Origin: Pseudomonadota bacterium
Lineage (GTDB): Bacteria > Myxococcota_A > UBA796 > GCA-2862545
NCBI GenBank assembly: GCA_023954855.1
Contig: JAGSGY010000008.1
Span: 1-64,000, forward strand
DNA length: 64,000 nucleotides
Reading direction: 5' to 3'
Of the stretch, positions 28,653-40,814 are shown piece by piece. The position numbers and the translations under genes were made by a program. Position 1 is the first letter of the stretch. Every line of letters starts with the position of its first letter. The notes under the pieces are model-generated. The model worked only from the letters and a program-made list of their open reading frames with translations. It ran no database searches and was not told the DNA's origin.

Positions 28653-29648
28653 TTACCTCGCGCCTCGAGCAGCTTCAAGGGCTTGCACCGCCTCCCACTG
28701 CCGCATCTGCATTGGAGCGAGGAGGGGTCGGTCACTGGGGTGCCCTGACGCGGTACCAAGCCCAGCGACGGGTTCGTGGCGGGCAGACTGCCAGCCGTAC
28801 TGCGCCAATGCGGTGAACGTCAGCAGCAGGGCCAGCGACAGAAGACGTCCCGCGAGCGCGCGGGCGTAGGCCTCACCGCCCGCCTCCGCATCGTCGATCC
28901 AGGTCAGGAACACGCGATCAGCACGCCACCACAGTGGAAGCGCAAGCAAACATACCCGAGGCATCCAGCCGATCACGCACAGCGCCATCGCGCCCGCGAA
29001 GGCTGTGCCCACGCCGAGGCGGCCAGCCCAGACGCATGCACGAGGGCCGTGGGTGACTACGAGCGTGCGGTAGCCGCGCGAGGCGTCCTCCTCGCCCTGA
29101 AACGCCTGCGCGAAGAAGAACGCCCCTGCAATTCCCGCCGCACCGAGGAACCAGAGCACGAGCGTGCGGGCATTGAGCTGCACGCCGACGAGAAGCCAGC
29201 CTGCCAGCGGACTGAGGAGCGCGTACCCAACCACATTGACGAAGGGTCCGCCGAGTGGATGGCCCTTCCAGAGAGCCTTCGGGTGGCTGTACAGGACCGA
29301 GAGTACGGCACAGGCGAAAGCCACCCCTGCGACGCTGGGGCTTGCTGCGTATGCAGCGGCCACGCAGAGCACCAAGGCGGCGTACCCAGCCGGAACGGCC
29401 ACACTAGGAACGGGGACGGCGACCCCCATCAAGACCTCGCCTTCATCCTTGTCGACCGCGGCATTGAGCCACATCGTCCCCGCGTGCAGCAACCACCACG
29501 CCAGCAATAGAAACGGCAGGGCATCGGCGTTTCGGGCGAGCAGAGCGCGGTCCCAGTGGCCCCAACCGTACCCCGCCATCGGCAGCAGGAGAATGTAGGG
29601 CAGGAGGCGTGGGCGTTGAAGCGTCCACAGTGCGCTCAGGCTGCTCAA
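28653..29648 (-). CDS. UbiA-like prenyltransferase-family membrane protein
   Basis: A 331-residue protein with about eight membrane helices and a soluble C-terminal tail of about 45 residues. The first Asp-rich motif reads NAAVDKDEGE in place of NDxxDxxxD, and the second region EEDASRGYRTLVVTHG resembles the conserved D-x-x-x-D loop with RTL. The fold therefore fits UbiA prenyltransferases, but the first motif is degenerate and activity is uncertain. The start is TTG overlapping the previous stop as TTGA; an internal start is possible. It is within a minus run of envelope genes. Confidence 0.75.
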   Translation of the reverse strand: MSSLSALWTLQRPRLLPYILLLPMAGYGWGHWDRALLARNADALPFLLLAWWLLHAGTMWLNAAVDKDEGEVLMGVAVPVPSVAVPAGYAALVLCVAAAYAASPSVAGVAFACAVLSVLYSHPKALWKGHPLGGPFVNVVGYALLSPLAGWLLVGVQLNARTLVLWFLGAAGIAGAFFFAQAFQGEEDASRGYRTLVVTHGPRACVWAGRLGVGTAFAGAMALCVIGWMPRVCLLALPLWWRADRVFLTWIDDAEAGGEAYARALAGRLLSLALLLTFTALAQYGWQSARHEPVAGLGTASGHPSDRPLLAPMQMRQWEAVQALEAARGAR

Positions 29649-30430
29649 TCCCTCGTCTCACGAACCAGGGTCAGCTCGCGTGAAGCCTGACGGGCATCGT
29701 TGAAGCGCGCGATCTCCTCTGCGCTGAACGGATGCATCGAGCTCTGGACCTCAGCGCGAATGAAGGCCTCGACGCCATTGCGCACGACATCCCCCCACAC
29801 GGTGTCCGTCCTGGAGTCCCAGTACTCGAGCAGCGCAGCGCGACGGTCCGCAGGGGTCTCGAGAATCGCCTCGCCCATGATTGGCTCGCCCCGCAACCAG
29901 AGCGCCTCGAGCTGGTCGGGCAGGTCGTTGACCGTCCGTTCGGTCTCGCGGTCTGCAACGCGGTCGCCATACCCATCGATGGAGGGCTCTGCGACGGTGA
30001 GCGTCCTCCCCTTCTGCGCCTGCAGCTTGCGCTTCGACACCAGCTGACCACCGGTCTTGACGCACGCAAACGGGTAGAGAATGCAGCTTGCCCACGCACC
30101 CGGGCTCCCGGCGGGCGCCCACGGGGTCTTCGGTGCTGCAAAGCGCACAGGCTGGCGCCTCATGTCGACCCAGCCATCATCGTAGACCCGAATCTCGCCC
30201 TTCCACGCAGCTGGCGAGCGCAACAGCACGTAGTTGTCGCGCTGAATGATGTCGGTGTAGCCCTCGGAGGCGAAGTCAGCGATGACCTCTTGTCGAGCCC
30301 GTTCCACAGCCAAGTCGCCCCACACGACGATCTCGTTCGGAGCGCCCTGTTCGGCAGGGGTCGGCTCGACCGGCTCGGGCGCCTCTTGGGCCCACGCCAG
30401 TCCAAGCCAGATCAGCCCTGTCAGCCCCAC
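29645..30430 (-). CDS. exported protein of unknown function
   Basis: A 261-residue protein with signal peptide LTGLIWLGLAWAQ. After a Pro/Glu linker it has a mixed domain with a YVLLRSPAAWKGEIRVYDDGWVDMRR strand-rich region, a short hydrophobic Cys-containing patch (CILYPFAC, possible second membrane contact), and a helical C-terminal half. I recognise no family. The GTG start lies 7 bases inside the end of the upstream unknown gene, and its stop overlaps the UbiA-like start. Confidence 0.75.
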   Translation of the reverse strand: MGLTGLIWLGLAWAQEAPEPVEPTPAEQGAPNEIVVWGDLAVERARQEVIADFASEGYTDIIQRDNYVLLRSPAAWKGEIRVYDDGWVDMRRQPVRFAAPKTPWAPAGSPGAWASCILYPFACVKTGGQLVSKRKLQAQKGRTLTVAEPSIDGYGDRVADRETERTVNDLPDQLEALWLRGEPIMGEAILETPADRRAALLEYWDSRTDTVWGDVVRNGVEAFIRAEVQSSMHPFSAEEIARFNDARQASRELTLVRETRD

Positions 30431-30750
30431 GCGTCAGCCTGGGCCAGCGGTGGATCGCCAAACGAAGCCGCGACACGAACGGCCTCTTCGCGAGAAGTGA
30501 CCTGACGCACGTCGAGACGGGGGTGTTCGGTCAGTAGGGTCGGCGAGGTCACGAGCACAACGAAGACGAAGCCTGACCCCTGGTCCCGCAGGACCGTCCA
30601 GGTCCAACCGGGCTCATGGGGGCCCTCGGCGCGGCCCCAAGTGTCGCGGGTCCAGCTCGGATCGAAGCGGAGCATACCCTCATGATCCGCCAAGAAGACG
30701 GCCGCGGGGCCAGCGTGCGCAAGGGCTTCATCGAACGGGCTGCAGAACAG
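30421..30750 (-). CDS. small protein of unknown function, probable CTG start
   Basis: A 109-residue soluble protein if translation begins at CTG (30750). The frame is open back to a stop at about 30801, and the only standard starts are TTG at 30693 or later. A perfect GGAGG (30756-30760) sits five bases before CTG, and no such site precedes the TTG. The region from 30750 to 30693 encodes a well-formed protein segment (FCSPFDEALAHAGPAAVF). The rest is mixed with a beta-rich core (TWTVLRDQGSGFVFVVLV). No family is recognised. It overlaps the next gene by 10 bp. Confidence 0.6.
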   Translation of the reverse strand: MFCSPFDEALAHAGPAAVFLADHEGMLRFDPSWTRDTWGRAEGPHEPGWTWTVLRDQGSGFVFVVLVTSPTLLTEHPRLDVRQVTSREEAVRVAASFGDPPLAQADAWG

Positions 30751-30760
30751 AGAGACCTCC
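30751..30760 (-). promoter_or_regulatory. ribosome-binding site supporting a CTG start
   Basis: GGAGG on the minus strand (complement of 30756-30760) with a five-base spacer TCTCT to CTG at 30750. It is the sole good site for the gene 30421..30750. Confidence 0.6.
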
Positions 30761-30787
30761 GGACGCCCTGTATCCTCGAATGAGGGT

Positions 30788-33490
<2,703 letters not shown>

Positions 33491-33604
33491 GGGCCCTATG
33501 ACCTCGCTTGGAGCAAGAGGTGCCCACATAACGTCACGGTCTTGCCCGAGGGGTGGTCAGCGCGGCCTCCATGATTAAGCTCCGTGGAATCCAGGAGCCC
33601 GCTT

Positions 33605-35041
33605 TTGTCTGCTGCCCCCTCCCTCGACCACTTCCTCGACTTCGGAATCACCGAGAACGAGTGGCGAACCGTCCTCGCCGAAGCGACCGCCTTCGGCGCC
33701 GATGACGCTGACCTCTACTTCGAGCACAGCACCGCCACGAGCGTTGGCCTGTCGGATGGCATCGTGAACCGCGCCCACACCTCGGTGGATCTCGGCGTCG
33801 GCATTCGCGTCGTCGTTGGGGACCAGGTCGGGTACGCCTACACCGAAGAGCTCACCCTGAAGGCCATGCTCGAAGCCGCTCGCATCGCCCGGGAGATTGC
33901 CCGAGGCCAAGGCGGAGCCGCCCCCGTCCCGTTCGGCGTTCGCGCTACGCACGGCTCGGACTTCTACCCCGTCGCGCGCCACTGGAGCGATGTCGACGTC
34001 GGAGAGCGCGTGCCCCTCGTTCGCGCCTGGGAGGAAGCCGCCTTCACCAAGGACGCGCGCATCGACAAGGTGCAAGTCCAGCTCGCAGACGCGGACAAGT
34101 ACATCCTCATCGTCCGTGCGGATGGACAGGTCATCGCCGACTACCGCCCCATGACTCGCGCCGGTGTTTCCTGCGTGTTGGTCGACGGTGATCGTCGCGA
34201 AGCCGGCGGATACAACGTCGCGGGCCGCAGTGGACTGGACTGGTACACGCCCGAGCGCCAAGCCCGCCTGGTCAGCGAGTCTGTACGACGCGCCAGCGAC
34301 CTGCTTCGCAGTGGCCCGGCCCCCGCAGGCGAGATGCCCGTTGTGCTTGCAGCGGGATCGAGCGGCATCCTGCTCCACGAGGCCATCGGCCACGGCATGG
34401 AAGCCGACTTCAACCGCAAGGGCATCAGCATCTTCGCCGACCGCATCGACAGCAAGATTGCTCCCAGCGAAGTCACCATCGTGGACGACGGCACCCTCCC
34501 CGGCGCGCGCGGCGCGATCAACATGGACGACGAGGGCAACGCGACCGAGAAGACCACCCTGGTCGAGAATGGGGTCCTTCGCACCTTCCTTCACGACCGC
34601 ATCTCCGCACGCCACTACGGCGTCGACCCCACGGGAAGCGGCCGGCGCGAGAGCTTTCGGCACCCGGTCCTTCCCCGCATGCGCTGCACCTACATGGAGA
34701 ACGGCCCGCATGATCCGGGTGCCATCATCTCGAGCGTCGAGCGCGGCATCTACTGCGAGACCTTCTCGAACGGCCAAGTGGCCATCGGCGCCGGCGACTT
34801 CGCCTTCTTCGTGCGTCAGGGCTACCTCATCGAGAACGGCAAGCTCACCGAGCCCATCAAGGACGTGAACCTAATCGGCAACGGACCCGAGGTGCTCGCG
34901 GCCATCGAGATGGTCGGCAACGACCTCGAGATTGACGAAGGCGGATGGACCTGCGGCAAGGATGGCCAGTCCGTGCCCGTCAGCCAGGGAATGCCCACCG
35001 TCAAGGTCGGCAAGCTCTCGGTCGGTGGAGGTGCACGATGA
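33605..35041 (+). CDS. tldD: metalloprotease subunit TldD
   Basis: A 478-residue cytoplasmic subunit. TTG at 33605 is chosen over the GTG at 33584 because AGGAG (33593-33597) is seven bases upstream. The zinc-binding HEAIGHGME is at 258-266 (HExxxH, H258, E259, H263), followed by DFNRKGIS and a C-terminal GNGPEVLAAIEMVGND. With PmbA (TldE), TldD forms a heterodimeric protease that trims peptides, including modified peptide antibiotics in E. coli. Its stop overlaps pmbA as ATGA. Confidence 0.95.
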   Translation: MSAAPSLDHFLDFGITENEWRTVLAEATAFGADDADLYFEHSTATSVGLSDGIVNRAHTSVDLGVGIRVVVGDQVGYAYTEELTLKAMLEAARIAREIARGQGGAAPVPFGVRATHGSDFYPVARHWSDVDVGERVPLVRAWEEAAFTKDARIDKVQVQLADADKYILIVRADGQVIADYRPMTRAGVSCVLVDGDRREAGGYNVAGRSGLDWYTPERQARLVSESVRRASDLLRSGPAPAGEMPVVLAAGSSGILLHEAIGHGMEADFNRKGISIFADRIDSKIAPSEVTIVDDGTLPGARGAINMDDEGNATEKTTLVENGVLRTFLHDRISARHYGVDPTGSGRRESFRHPVLPRMRCTYMENGPHDPGAIISSVERGIYCETFSNGQVAIGAGDFAFFVRQGYLIENGKLTEPIKDVNLIGNGPEVLAAIEMVGNDLEIDEGGWTCGKDGQSVPVSQGMPTVKVGKLSVGGGAR

Positions 35042-36375
35042 GCCACACCACACCCGAAGACCTGCTCGCACTCGCGCACTCCGTCGAGAAGCGGGCACGT
35101 GAGCTCGGCGCAAGCGAGGCCGCCGTCTCTGTCTCCGTCGGAAGCCACACCACCGTTCAGCGGCGTGAGGGGAAGGTCGAGCGGGCGACAGCCGCCACGA
35201 CTCGCGGCCTGGGCGTGAGCGTCTTGGTGGATGGCCGCTACTCGAGCCACAGCACCTCTGACCTACGCCCCGAGGCCCTCGACCGCTTTCTCGACCAGGC
35301 CGTGGCAGCCACTCGCTACCTCGAGCCGGACCCCTACCGCGGGCAGGCCGACGGCGATCTGTGTGGTCGAGGAACCACCGACGAGACCTTGGATCTGCTC
35401 GATCCAAACCTCGCTGCTCACTCTGCCGAAGACCGCGGGAGCGCCGCCGAGGCGATCGAGAACAAGCTCGCGGAGCTTGGCGATGACAACGTGATCTCCG
35501 CGGGTGTCTACGTCGCCGATGGCTCCGGCACGACCGCCCGCGTCATGAGCAACGGCTTCGCGGATGTCAGCCGAGGAGGCTGGTTTGCCCGTGGCGGCGA
35601 GATGACGCTCTCCGAGCCGGGCGGGAAGCGCCCGGAGGCTTCGGCCTACTACTCGGCACGCCACCTGGCCGACCTGCCCGACAGCGACTTCATCGCCGAG
35701 GAAGTGGTGCGCCGCGCAGCAGAGCGTGTTGGCTCGCGTAGCGTCGACTCCGGCACCTACCCCATGATTCTCGCCAATCGGGCCACTGGACGCATTCTCG
35801 GCGTGCTTGGAGCCCCGCTCTCGGGCGGTGCCCTGCACCAAGGACGCTCTTGCCTCAAGGACAAGCTCGGCGAGAAGATCGGTTCTTCAAAGCTGACGCT
35901 GCACGACGACCCATGGCGCGCTCGCGGCCTTGCCTCCCGCCCATTCGATGGCGACGGCCTCGTCTCCAAGCCCCGCACCATCATCGATGCAGGTGTCCTG
36001 AAGCAGTACTACATCGGCGTCTACCACGGCCGAAAGCTGGATGTGGCGCCCACCACTGGCGGTCGCTCCAACTGGATCATTCCTCCAGGCGAGCGCTCAG
36101 CATTCGAGATGGCCAAGGACCTTCCAAAGGCCATCTGGGTCGACGGCTTCATGGGCGGCAACTCGAACTCGGTCACCGGCGACTTCAGCTTCGGCATCCG
36201 CGGAAAGCTGCTCGAGTACGGTGAGCCCGTCCAGAACCTGTCCGAGATGAATGTCGGGGGCAACTTGCTCGGCCTGCTCGAGCGCCTCGCCGAGGTCGGC
36301 AACGACCCGTGGACGTACTCGTCGATGGTGACCCCGACGCTCGTCTTCGACGATGTGCAGTTCTCGGGCCTCTAG
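35038..36375 (+). CDS. pmbA: TldD partner PmbA/TldE
   Basis: A 445-residue protein, the non-catalytic partner of TldD. It has the family pattern (GASEAAVSVSVGSHTTVQRREGKVERATAATTRGLGVSVL-like N-terminal fold; C-terminal VDGFMGGNSNSVTGDFSFGIRGKLLE) and lacks HExxxH. The ATG overlaps the tldD stop by four bases, so the subunits are made together. No peptide precursor gene is visible nearby. Its stop shares CTAG with the convergent reductase-like gene. Confidence 0.93.
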   Translation: MSHTTPEDLLALAHSVEKRARELGASEAAVSVSVGSHTTVQRREGKVERATAATTRGLGVSVLVDGRYSSHSTSDLRPEALDRFLDQAVAATRYLEPDPYRGQADGDLCGRGTTDETLDLLDPNLAAHSAEDRGSAAEAIENKLAELGDDNVISAGVYVADGSGTTARVMSNGFADVSRGGWFARGGEMTLSEPGGKRPEASAYYSARHLADLPDSDFIAEEVVRRAAERVGSRSVDSGTYPMILANRATGRILGVLGAPLSGGALHQGRSCLKDKLGEKIGSSKLTLHDDPWRARGLASRPFDGDGLVSKPRTIIDAGVLKQYYIGVYHGRKLDVAPTTGGRSNWIIPPGERSAFEMAKDLPKAIWVDGFMGGNSNSVTGDFSFGIRGKLLEYGEPVQNLSEMNVGGNLLGLLERLAEVGNDPWTYSSMVTPTLVFDDVQFSGL

Positions 36376-37142
36376 CCGAGCTTGTCGCCGTGTCCGATCT
36401 GCTCGAGCAGATGGTCGTGCACCGGTGTCGACACCCGTCGCCGGCGCGCAGTCTCGACCATCCAGCCATTGCGCCAAGGCCATTCCTTGACCGACGCGCG
36501 ATAGGTCGGAATCGAGCGCGAGTAGTCCTCGAGTCGACGGACAAACCACCCGACGTCGATGTCAACGCCCTTCGCGGCCCGCCACACCTTGCAGATCTCC
36601 TGCGACAGCGAGGTCAGCTCGCCGTGCCGTTCCTCGGCGATGGTGCCCACGTCCATGTCGTACAGCTCGCAGAGCACTCCGTGAGCGAGCAGCCAACCAA
36701 GCTTCACGCCCTCTTCCACCAGGAAGCTCGGCCAGTTCACCTCGACGGCGGGAAGCTTCATGGCATCAAACCAGACCTTCATCGTCCCCGCGTGCCGTCC
36801 TGAGAATGGCGACGGCGTCGAACCTGGCTGAATCGGATCACCGCGCTTGGCCACAGCCAAGTAGAGCAATCCCCGCGTGAGCTCACCCAGCCCCTGGTTC
36901 TGGATCCAGTCGGACACCGCGCCATTCTGAATGACGACAAGGTCACGGTAGCGGCTCGCGGGAATGCGTGGAATCACGTCAGCGAGGTCGTCATTTCGCA
37001 CGCAGAGCACGATCGGCATCGCCCCGGTTTCGTCGAGCGCCTCCCAGCCGGACTCTCTGCTGATCAACGTGCAGTCGATGCCTGCGGCCCGCGAGGCCTC
37101 GGCAAGTGCGGTGCCGACTCGTCCTGCTCCAATCACGATCAC
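36372..37142 (-). CDS. Rossmann-fold reductase-like protein (ApbA/PanE-like)
   Basis: A 256-residue protein. The N-terminal GAGRVGTAL (4-12) is an NAD(P)-binding Rossmann loop, followed by VLCVRNDD in place of the usual V-K strand. The C-terminal half is all-helical as in ketopantoate reductases and related 6-phosphogluconate-dehydrogenase-like enzymes. I cannot assign a substrate. The GTG start has GGGAG five bases upstream. It is divergent from murB with 37 bp between, and converges with pmbA. Confidence 0.75.
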   Translation of the reverse strand: MIVIGAGRVGTALAEASRAAGIDCTLISRESGWEALDETGAMPIVLCVRNDDLADVIPRIPASRYRDLVVIQNGAVSDWIQNQGLGELTRGLLYLAVAKRGDPIQPGSTPSPFSGRHAGTMKVWFDAMKLPAVEVNWPSFLVEEGVKLGWLLAHGVLCELYDMDVGTIAEERHGELTSLSQEICKVWRAAKGVDIDVGWFVRRLEDYSRSIPTYRASVKEWPWRNGWMVETARRRRVSTPVHDHLLEQIGHGDKLG

Positions 37143-37179
37143 GTGCGCTCCCTTCTTCGGTGCCGGTTACCGTAGCTTC

Positions 37180-38109
37180 GTGCCCCTTACCGACGCCACT
37201 CGAAGCGCGCTTGCCGCCGCGGATGTCCCCTTCGACGAAGACGTTCCCCTCGCCTCCCGAGCTTGGTGGCGCGTTGGCGGCCCGGCCGACGCCCTGGTCA
37301 CCGCGTCGACGCTCGAGCACCTCATAGCCGTCCAGCGCATCGCCGCCGAGACGGAGACCCCTGTGTTCGTGCTCGGCAACGGCTCGAACCTCTTGGTGAG
37401 CGACGCCGGCGTTCGCGGAATGGTCGTATTGCTTCGCGGGGAGCTCGCGAAGTGCACTCCCCTCGACGACGCCGCCTCGCGTATCGAAGTCGGTGGAGGC
37501 TTCAAGCTCACCGTCCTCGTGAGCCGAAGCCATCGCAACGGTTGGACGGGACTCGAGGTCTTCGCGGGCATTCCCGGCACCATCGGCGGCGCGATTCGCA
37601 TGAACGCGGGCGCCGGACTCGGAGAGACGGTCGACGCCCTTGTCAGCGCGGAGGCGGTGTTGCCAGGCGGAACCGTGCGCACGTTCACCGTCGACGAACT
37701 CAAGATGAGCTACCGCACCTGCGAGCTTCCAGCGGGCGCCATCGTCGCACGCGCCATCCTCGCGACCCGTGGAGGCGATCCCGACGTCTTCAGAGAGCGA
37801 GTGCGCTCCTTTCTCGAGCGACGCAAGGCCTCGCAGCCACTGAAGCACCCGAGCTGCGGCTCAACCTTCCGCAACCCGCCCGGCGACTATGCCGGCCGCC
37901 TGATCGAGGCGGCTGGACTGAAGGGCTTTCAGATTGGCGCTGCCCAAGTCGCCCACAAGCACGCCAACTTCGTCCTCAACCTCGGCGGCGCCACGGCAAG
38001 CGACCTTCGGCGCGTCGTCGAGCACGTGCAGAACACGGTGCAAGAGCAGTTCGGCGTGAAGCTCGAACGTGAGGTTCACTACGCGGGCGACTGGTCGGAC
38101 TGGAGCTAG
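37180..38109 (+). CDS. murB: UDP-N-acetylenolpyruvoylglucosamine reductase MurB
   Basis: A 309-residue flavoenzyme that reduces the enolpyruvyl group in peptidoglycan precursor synthesis. The GTG start at 37180 gives PLTDATRSALAAADVPFDEDVPLASRAWWRVGGPADA. The FAD-binding GNGSNLLVSD, AGIPGTIGGAIRMNAGA (here FAGIPGTIGGAIRMNAG) and SYR in KMSYRTCELP are present. The proton-donating Ser lies in GSTFRNPPGDYAGRLIEAAGLKG. The C-terminal REVHYAGDW corresponds to the usual Glu region. The type is the shorter IIb form. It converges with tdk, sharing CTAG. Confidence 0.94.
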   Translation: MPLTDATRSALAAADVPFDEDVPLASRAWWRVGGPADALVTASTLEHLIAVQRIAAETETPVFVLGNGSNLLVSDAGVRGMVVLLRGELAKCTPLDDAASRIEVGGGFKLTVLVSRSHRNGWTGLEVFAGIPGTIGGAIRMNAGAGLGETVDALVSAEAVLPGGTVRTFTVDELKMSYRTCELPAGAIVARAILATRGGDPDVFRERVRSFLERRKASQPLKHPSCGSTFRNPPGDYAGRLIEAAGLKGFQIGAAQVAHKHANFVLNLGGATASDLRRVVEHVQNTVQEQFGVKLEREVHYAGDWSDWS

Positions 38110-38717
38110 AGCAGTTCTGCGAGGTTCGGGCCAAACGGCAGACGCTGTTGCTTGCCCTCGGCTGCGTTTGGATCCCAGTGCAGGCGGCATCGCGCCTCAT
38201 AGCTGTCGGACTCGCCGACCAACACAGTGTCGTCATTGGACACAAGTCGCTGCGAGCGATCCGCCGGGTTGCCGCAGATAACGCAGACCGCAAGGGCCTT
38301 CTGGATGTACTCGGCGTGGCAGAGCAACGCGGGCATCGGGCCGAACGGTTTGCCGAGGTAGTCGAGATCGAGTCCGGCGACGATGACCCGCTTGCCCGCG
38401 TTGGCCAGGGTTTCGCAGATTTCCACGAGTTCGTCGCCGAGGAACTGGGCTTCGTCGATTCCGACGACCTGGGCCGTTCCCGCCTTCTCGAGGATCTCGC
38501 GGGTGTGGTCGATCTGAACGCTGCGCAGCCGTCCGCCGCTGTGTGAGCCCACGCTGTCGTCGCTGTATCGATCATCGATGCGGGGCTTGAACACGACGAC
38601 GGACTGCCGGCCGTACTGGGCCCGTCGCACGCGTCGGATCAACTCCTCCGTCTTGCCCGAGAACATGCACCCAGCAATCACCTCGATCCAGCCGGTATCA
38701 GTGGGGGTGCGAATCAC
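38106..38717 (-). CDS. tdk: thymidine kinase
   Basis: A 203-residue type II enzyme of thymidine salvage. Walker A GCMFSGKTE is at 16-24, and DEAQF with catalytic E89 at 88-92. Paired Cys in VCVICGNPA and the C-terminal RCRLHW region belong to the zinc-binding lasso. The GTG start has GGAGG five bases upstream. It is directly downstream of the unknown gene 38742..39824 on the same strand. Confidence 0.95.
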   Translation of the reverse strand: MIRTPTDTGWIEVIAGCMFSGKTEELIRRVRRAQYGRQSVVVFKPRIDDRYSDDSVGSHSGGRLRSVQIDHTREILEKAGTAQVVGIDEAQFLGDELVEICETLANAGKRVIVAGLDLDYLGKPFGPMPALLCHAEYIQKALAVCVICGNPADRSQRLVSNDDTVLVGESDSYEARCRLHWDPNAAEGKQQRLPFGPNLAELL

Positions 38718-38741
38718 GGAGACCTCCGGTCGGGACGAAGC

Positions 38742-39824
38742 TTATGCGGTCCAGCGAAGCCTGAAACGGTCCAGCTCGAGGGCTTCGGCCACCTCGTAAC
38801 GTCGGCCAGGGTACTTCGGAGCGCGTTCCCGATCCATGCACCAAGGATTCTCGTGGGACCAGCCCATGACCCCATCCGTGCACGACTCGAGCCACCACAC
38901 GGCGGCAAGGTGCTTGCAGGCTGGGTCGCCGAGGAGGCCCTCTGGCTTTTCATGAACCGCCGAGTACGACGGGGCGCCCCCTCCCACTGCCGATACGCTG
39001 CGTGCGGTTCCGTACAGCACTTGTTCCGCGTGCCCCCGCGTCAGGCGCCAAGCAGGCTCCGCAGTGAGCACCGGAATGAGCGGTCCGAGATGGTGGATCC
39101 GTTCGTGCAGCGCCGACAGCCGAAGCAGGATGGATCCGACAACGCTCATGCGCTCGAGCCCGGGAATCGGGTTGGCCTGTACGAGTAGAGCGGCCTCGGC
39201 CTCACCCCGCGGCACGTCGGTAAGCGCGAGCTCGATATGCACACCATCATCTTCGTAGATGGCATCGCGACCCTGGTATTCGCCGCGTCGGCGCGCGTGC
39301 TGCCAGAGGGCGACAGCCTGGATGACGGGCTCGGGGTCGAAGTTCGCGGGGAGCGGACGGCGAATGTGGAGCACGTAGCGCTCATCGCCCACCACACCCT
39401 CGAGCGCCCTCCGCAATCGACGCTGATCGTTGAGTAGCCCCGCCTCGTGCGCAAGGGTCTCAAACGCCAGCGGCGCGAGAACAGCCGCACCTTCGGGACC
39501 TTCGACGTGGATCAGTCCTCGCGCCGCAAATCCCACGGCTTCGTAGCCACGAGCGCGAGCGATCTCGCAGCCATGAAGCGCACTGCGACCGCGTGCCGCC
39601 TGACGCGGGTGCTCGAGCCAAGCGCGCACCACTCCGGAGACATCGGACGGCAGCCGTGCGAGCGCGGTCTCAAGCTGTTCGGCTGTCGAGGAACAACCGG
39701 CAATGTGCCCTGCGGCCAAGGCCTCAGGCTGGTGCTTTCCAGGCATGACGGCCGCATATAGCCCGATCCGGCAAATGCGCTCACCCGAGGCCATGAAAGC
39801 GACTGAGATGGCCGGCACAAGCAT
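38742..39824 (-). CDS. protein of unknown function, 5' end uncertain
   Basis: A soluble protein of about 360 residues with no signal or membrane segment. Its C-terminal half contains conserved-looking HLAAVWWLESCTDGVMGWSHENPWC. The frame is open to 39908 and has ATG codons at 39908, 39896, 39824, 39794 and 39746; none has a strong ribosome-binding site. I chose 39824 because the segment from there (VPAISVAFMASGERICRIGLYAAV) reads as beta strands of a real fold. It is upstream of tdk on the same strand. No family is recognised. Confidence 0.65.
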   Translation of the reverse strand: MLVPAISVAFMASGERICRIGLYAAVMPGKHQPEALAAGHIAGCSSTAEQLETALARLPSDVSGVVRAWLEHPRQAARGRSALHGCEIARARGYEAVGFAARGLIHVEGPEGAAVLAPLAFETLAHEAGLLNDQRRLRRALEGVVGDERYVLHIRRPLPANFDPEPVIQAVALWQHARRRGEYQGRDAIYEDDGVHIELALTDVPRGEAEAALLVQANPIPGLERMSVVGSILLRLSALHERIHHLGPLIPVLTAEPAWRLTRGHAEQVLYGTARSVSAVGGGAPSYSAVHEKPEGLLGDPACKHLAAVWWLESCTDGVMGWSHENPWCMDRERAPKYPGRRYEVAEALELDRFRLRWTA

Positions 39825-40015
39825 GGGATCGACACACTGCAGCCGTGAAGACTCTCCCGCCTCGAATGCTTCAGGTCGAGCTGCCCCGCCGGCCATCCGG
39901 ACCCTCATCCTTCAGGGCGGAACGGACGTTGCGTGCGTTCGTCACGACTCGCCCACCTTCGGATGTCGGCGTCCAAGGGTGGATGCCGTTCGGATGCCCG
40001 ATTACCAGAGGTTCG

Positions 40016-40774
40016 ATGCGTCTTCTCTTTCCACTGCTACTGCTCTGCCCGACCGCGGCCTGGGCGACGCCGTGGTGGATCAGTGAAGAACGGGCGCCGA
40101 GCCTGAGCGACTCGCTCGACGCGCTCTGGCCTGGCCACGACATCGACGTGGTCGAGGGCGCTCCCGGCGAAGCCAACGGCATTTGGTGGCAAGACGGGGA
40201 ACTCTTCCTGCGAGCCGACGGCCAGTTGATGCACGACGAGGTCGCAGCGGACGATGTGCCTACGCAGGTCGTGCTGGCGCGCTCATGGGCCTCGGCAGTA
40301 GAGGTATTCGACAGCGGCTGGGTTCCGCCCGAACTGGAGTCGCACGCCCAGCTACACCAACGGCCTGTGTCGAGCTTCGTGCGCATCGATGCCGGCAGCA
40401 CAGCGGGCTTCGAGCCCTCGGTGTCCATTGCTAGCGGCATCACCTTCAGGCGCTCACGGGCTGGCGTTCGTCTGTCCGGCGGAGTGCTCGGCGATGCCGC
40501 CCAATTCTCTGCATCGACGCTAGTCTCGACGCAGCTCGTGGTGGGCCGCTCGGCACTCGAGCTTGGCCTCGGCCCCGGACTGGTCCTACGCCCCCTCTCT
40601 GGCGACACCCGACTCTCCCCGATGGCGAGCCTACAGGTCACTGCATGGACCCCGAGCCTCACTCGAAGCCGCATCGGCATTGGCCTGTCCGCCGACATCG
40701 CACCGACGCCCCAGCTCAAAGATGCCTTCGCCATTCGCGCGGAAGTGTCGTGGAGCTTTGGCCCTGCCCGCTGA
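40016..40774 (+). CDS. exported protein, beta-barrel-like
   Basis: A 252-residue protein with signal peptide RLLFPLLLLCPTAAWA. Residues 130-252 show alternating hydrophobic strands and Gly turns (SIASGITFRRSRAGVRLSGGVLG, LELGLGPGLVLRPLSG) ending in AEVSWSFGPAR, close to the terminal-strand signature of outer-membrane barrels. ATG at 40016 has AGAGG six bases upstream. The 191-base stretch before it (39825-40015) contains no other gene I can support and may hold the divergent promoters. It is followed by the ABC1 kinase after 40 bp. Confidence 0.75.
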   Translation: MRLLFPLLLLCPTAAWATPWWISEERAPSLSDSLDALWPGHDIDVVEGAPGEANGIWWQDGELFLRADGQLMHDEVAADDVPTQVVLARSWASAVEVFDSGWVPPELESHAQLHQRPVSSFVRIDAGSTAGFEPSVSIASGITFRRSRAGVRLSGGVLGDAAQFSASTLVSTQLVVGRSALELGLGPGLVLRPLSGDTRLSPMASLQVTAWTPSLTRSRIGIGLSADIAPTPQLKDAFAIRAEVSWSFGPAR

Positions 40775-40814
40775 CGGCCTCGCCGGCCCGACGTCGCAAG
40801 GATAAGCCCGACGC

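Noticed and set aside
33605-36375. RiPP biosynthesis locus at tldD-pmbA
   Set aside because: No precursor peptide, cyclodehydratase or exporter gene is visible nearby; TldD/PmbA are also ordinary housekeeping proteins.
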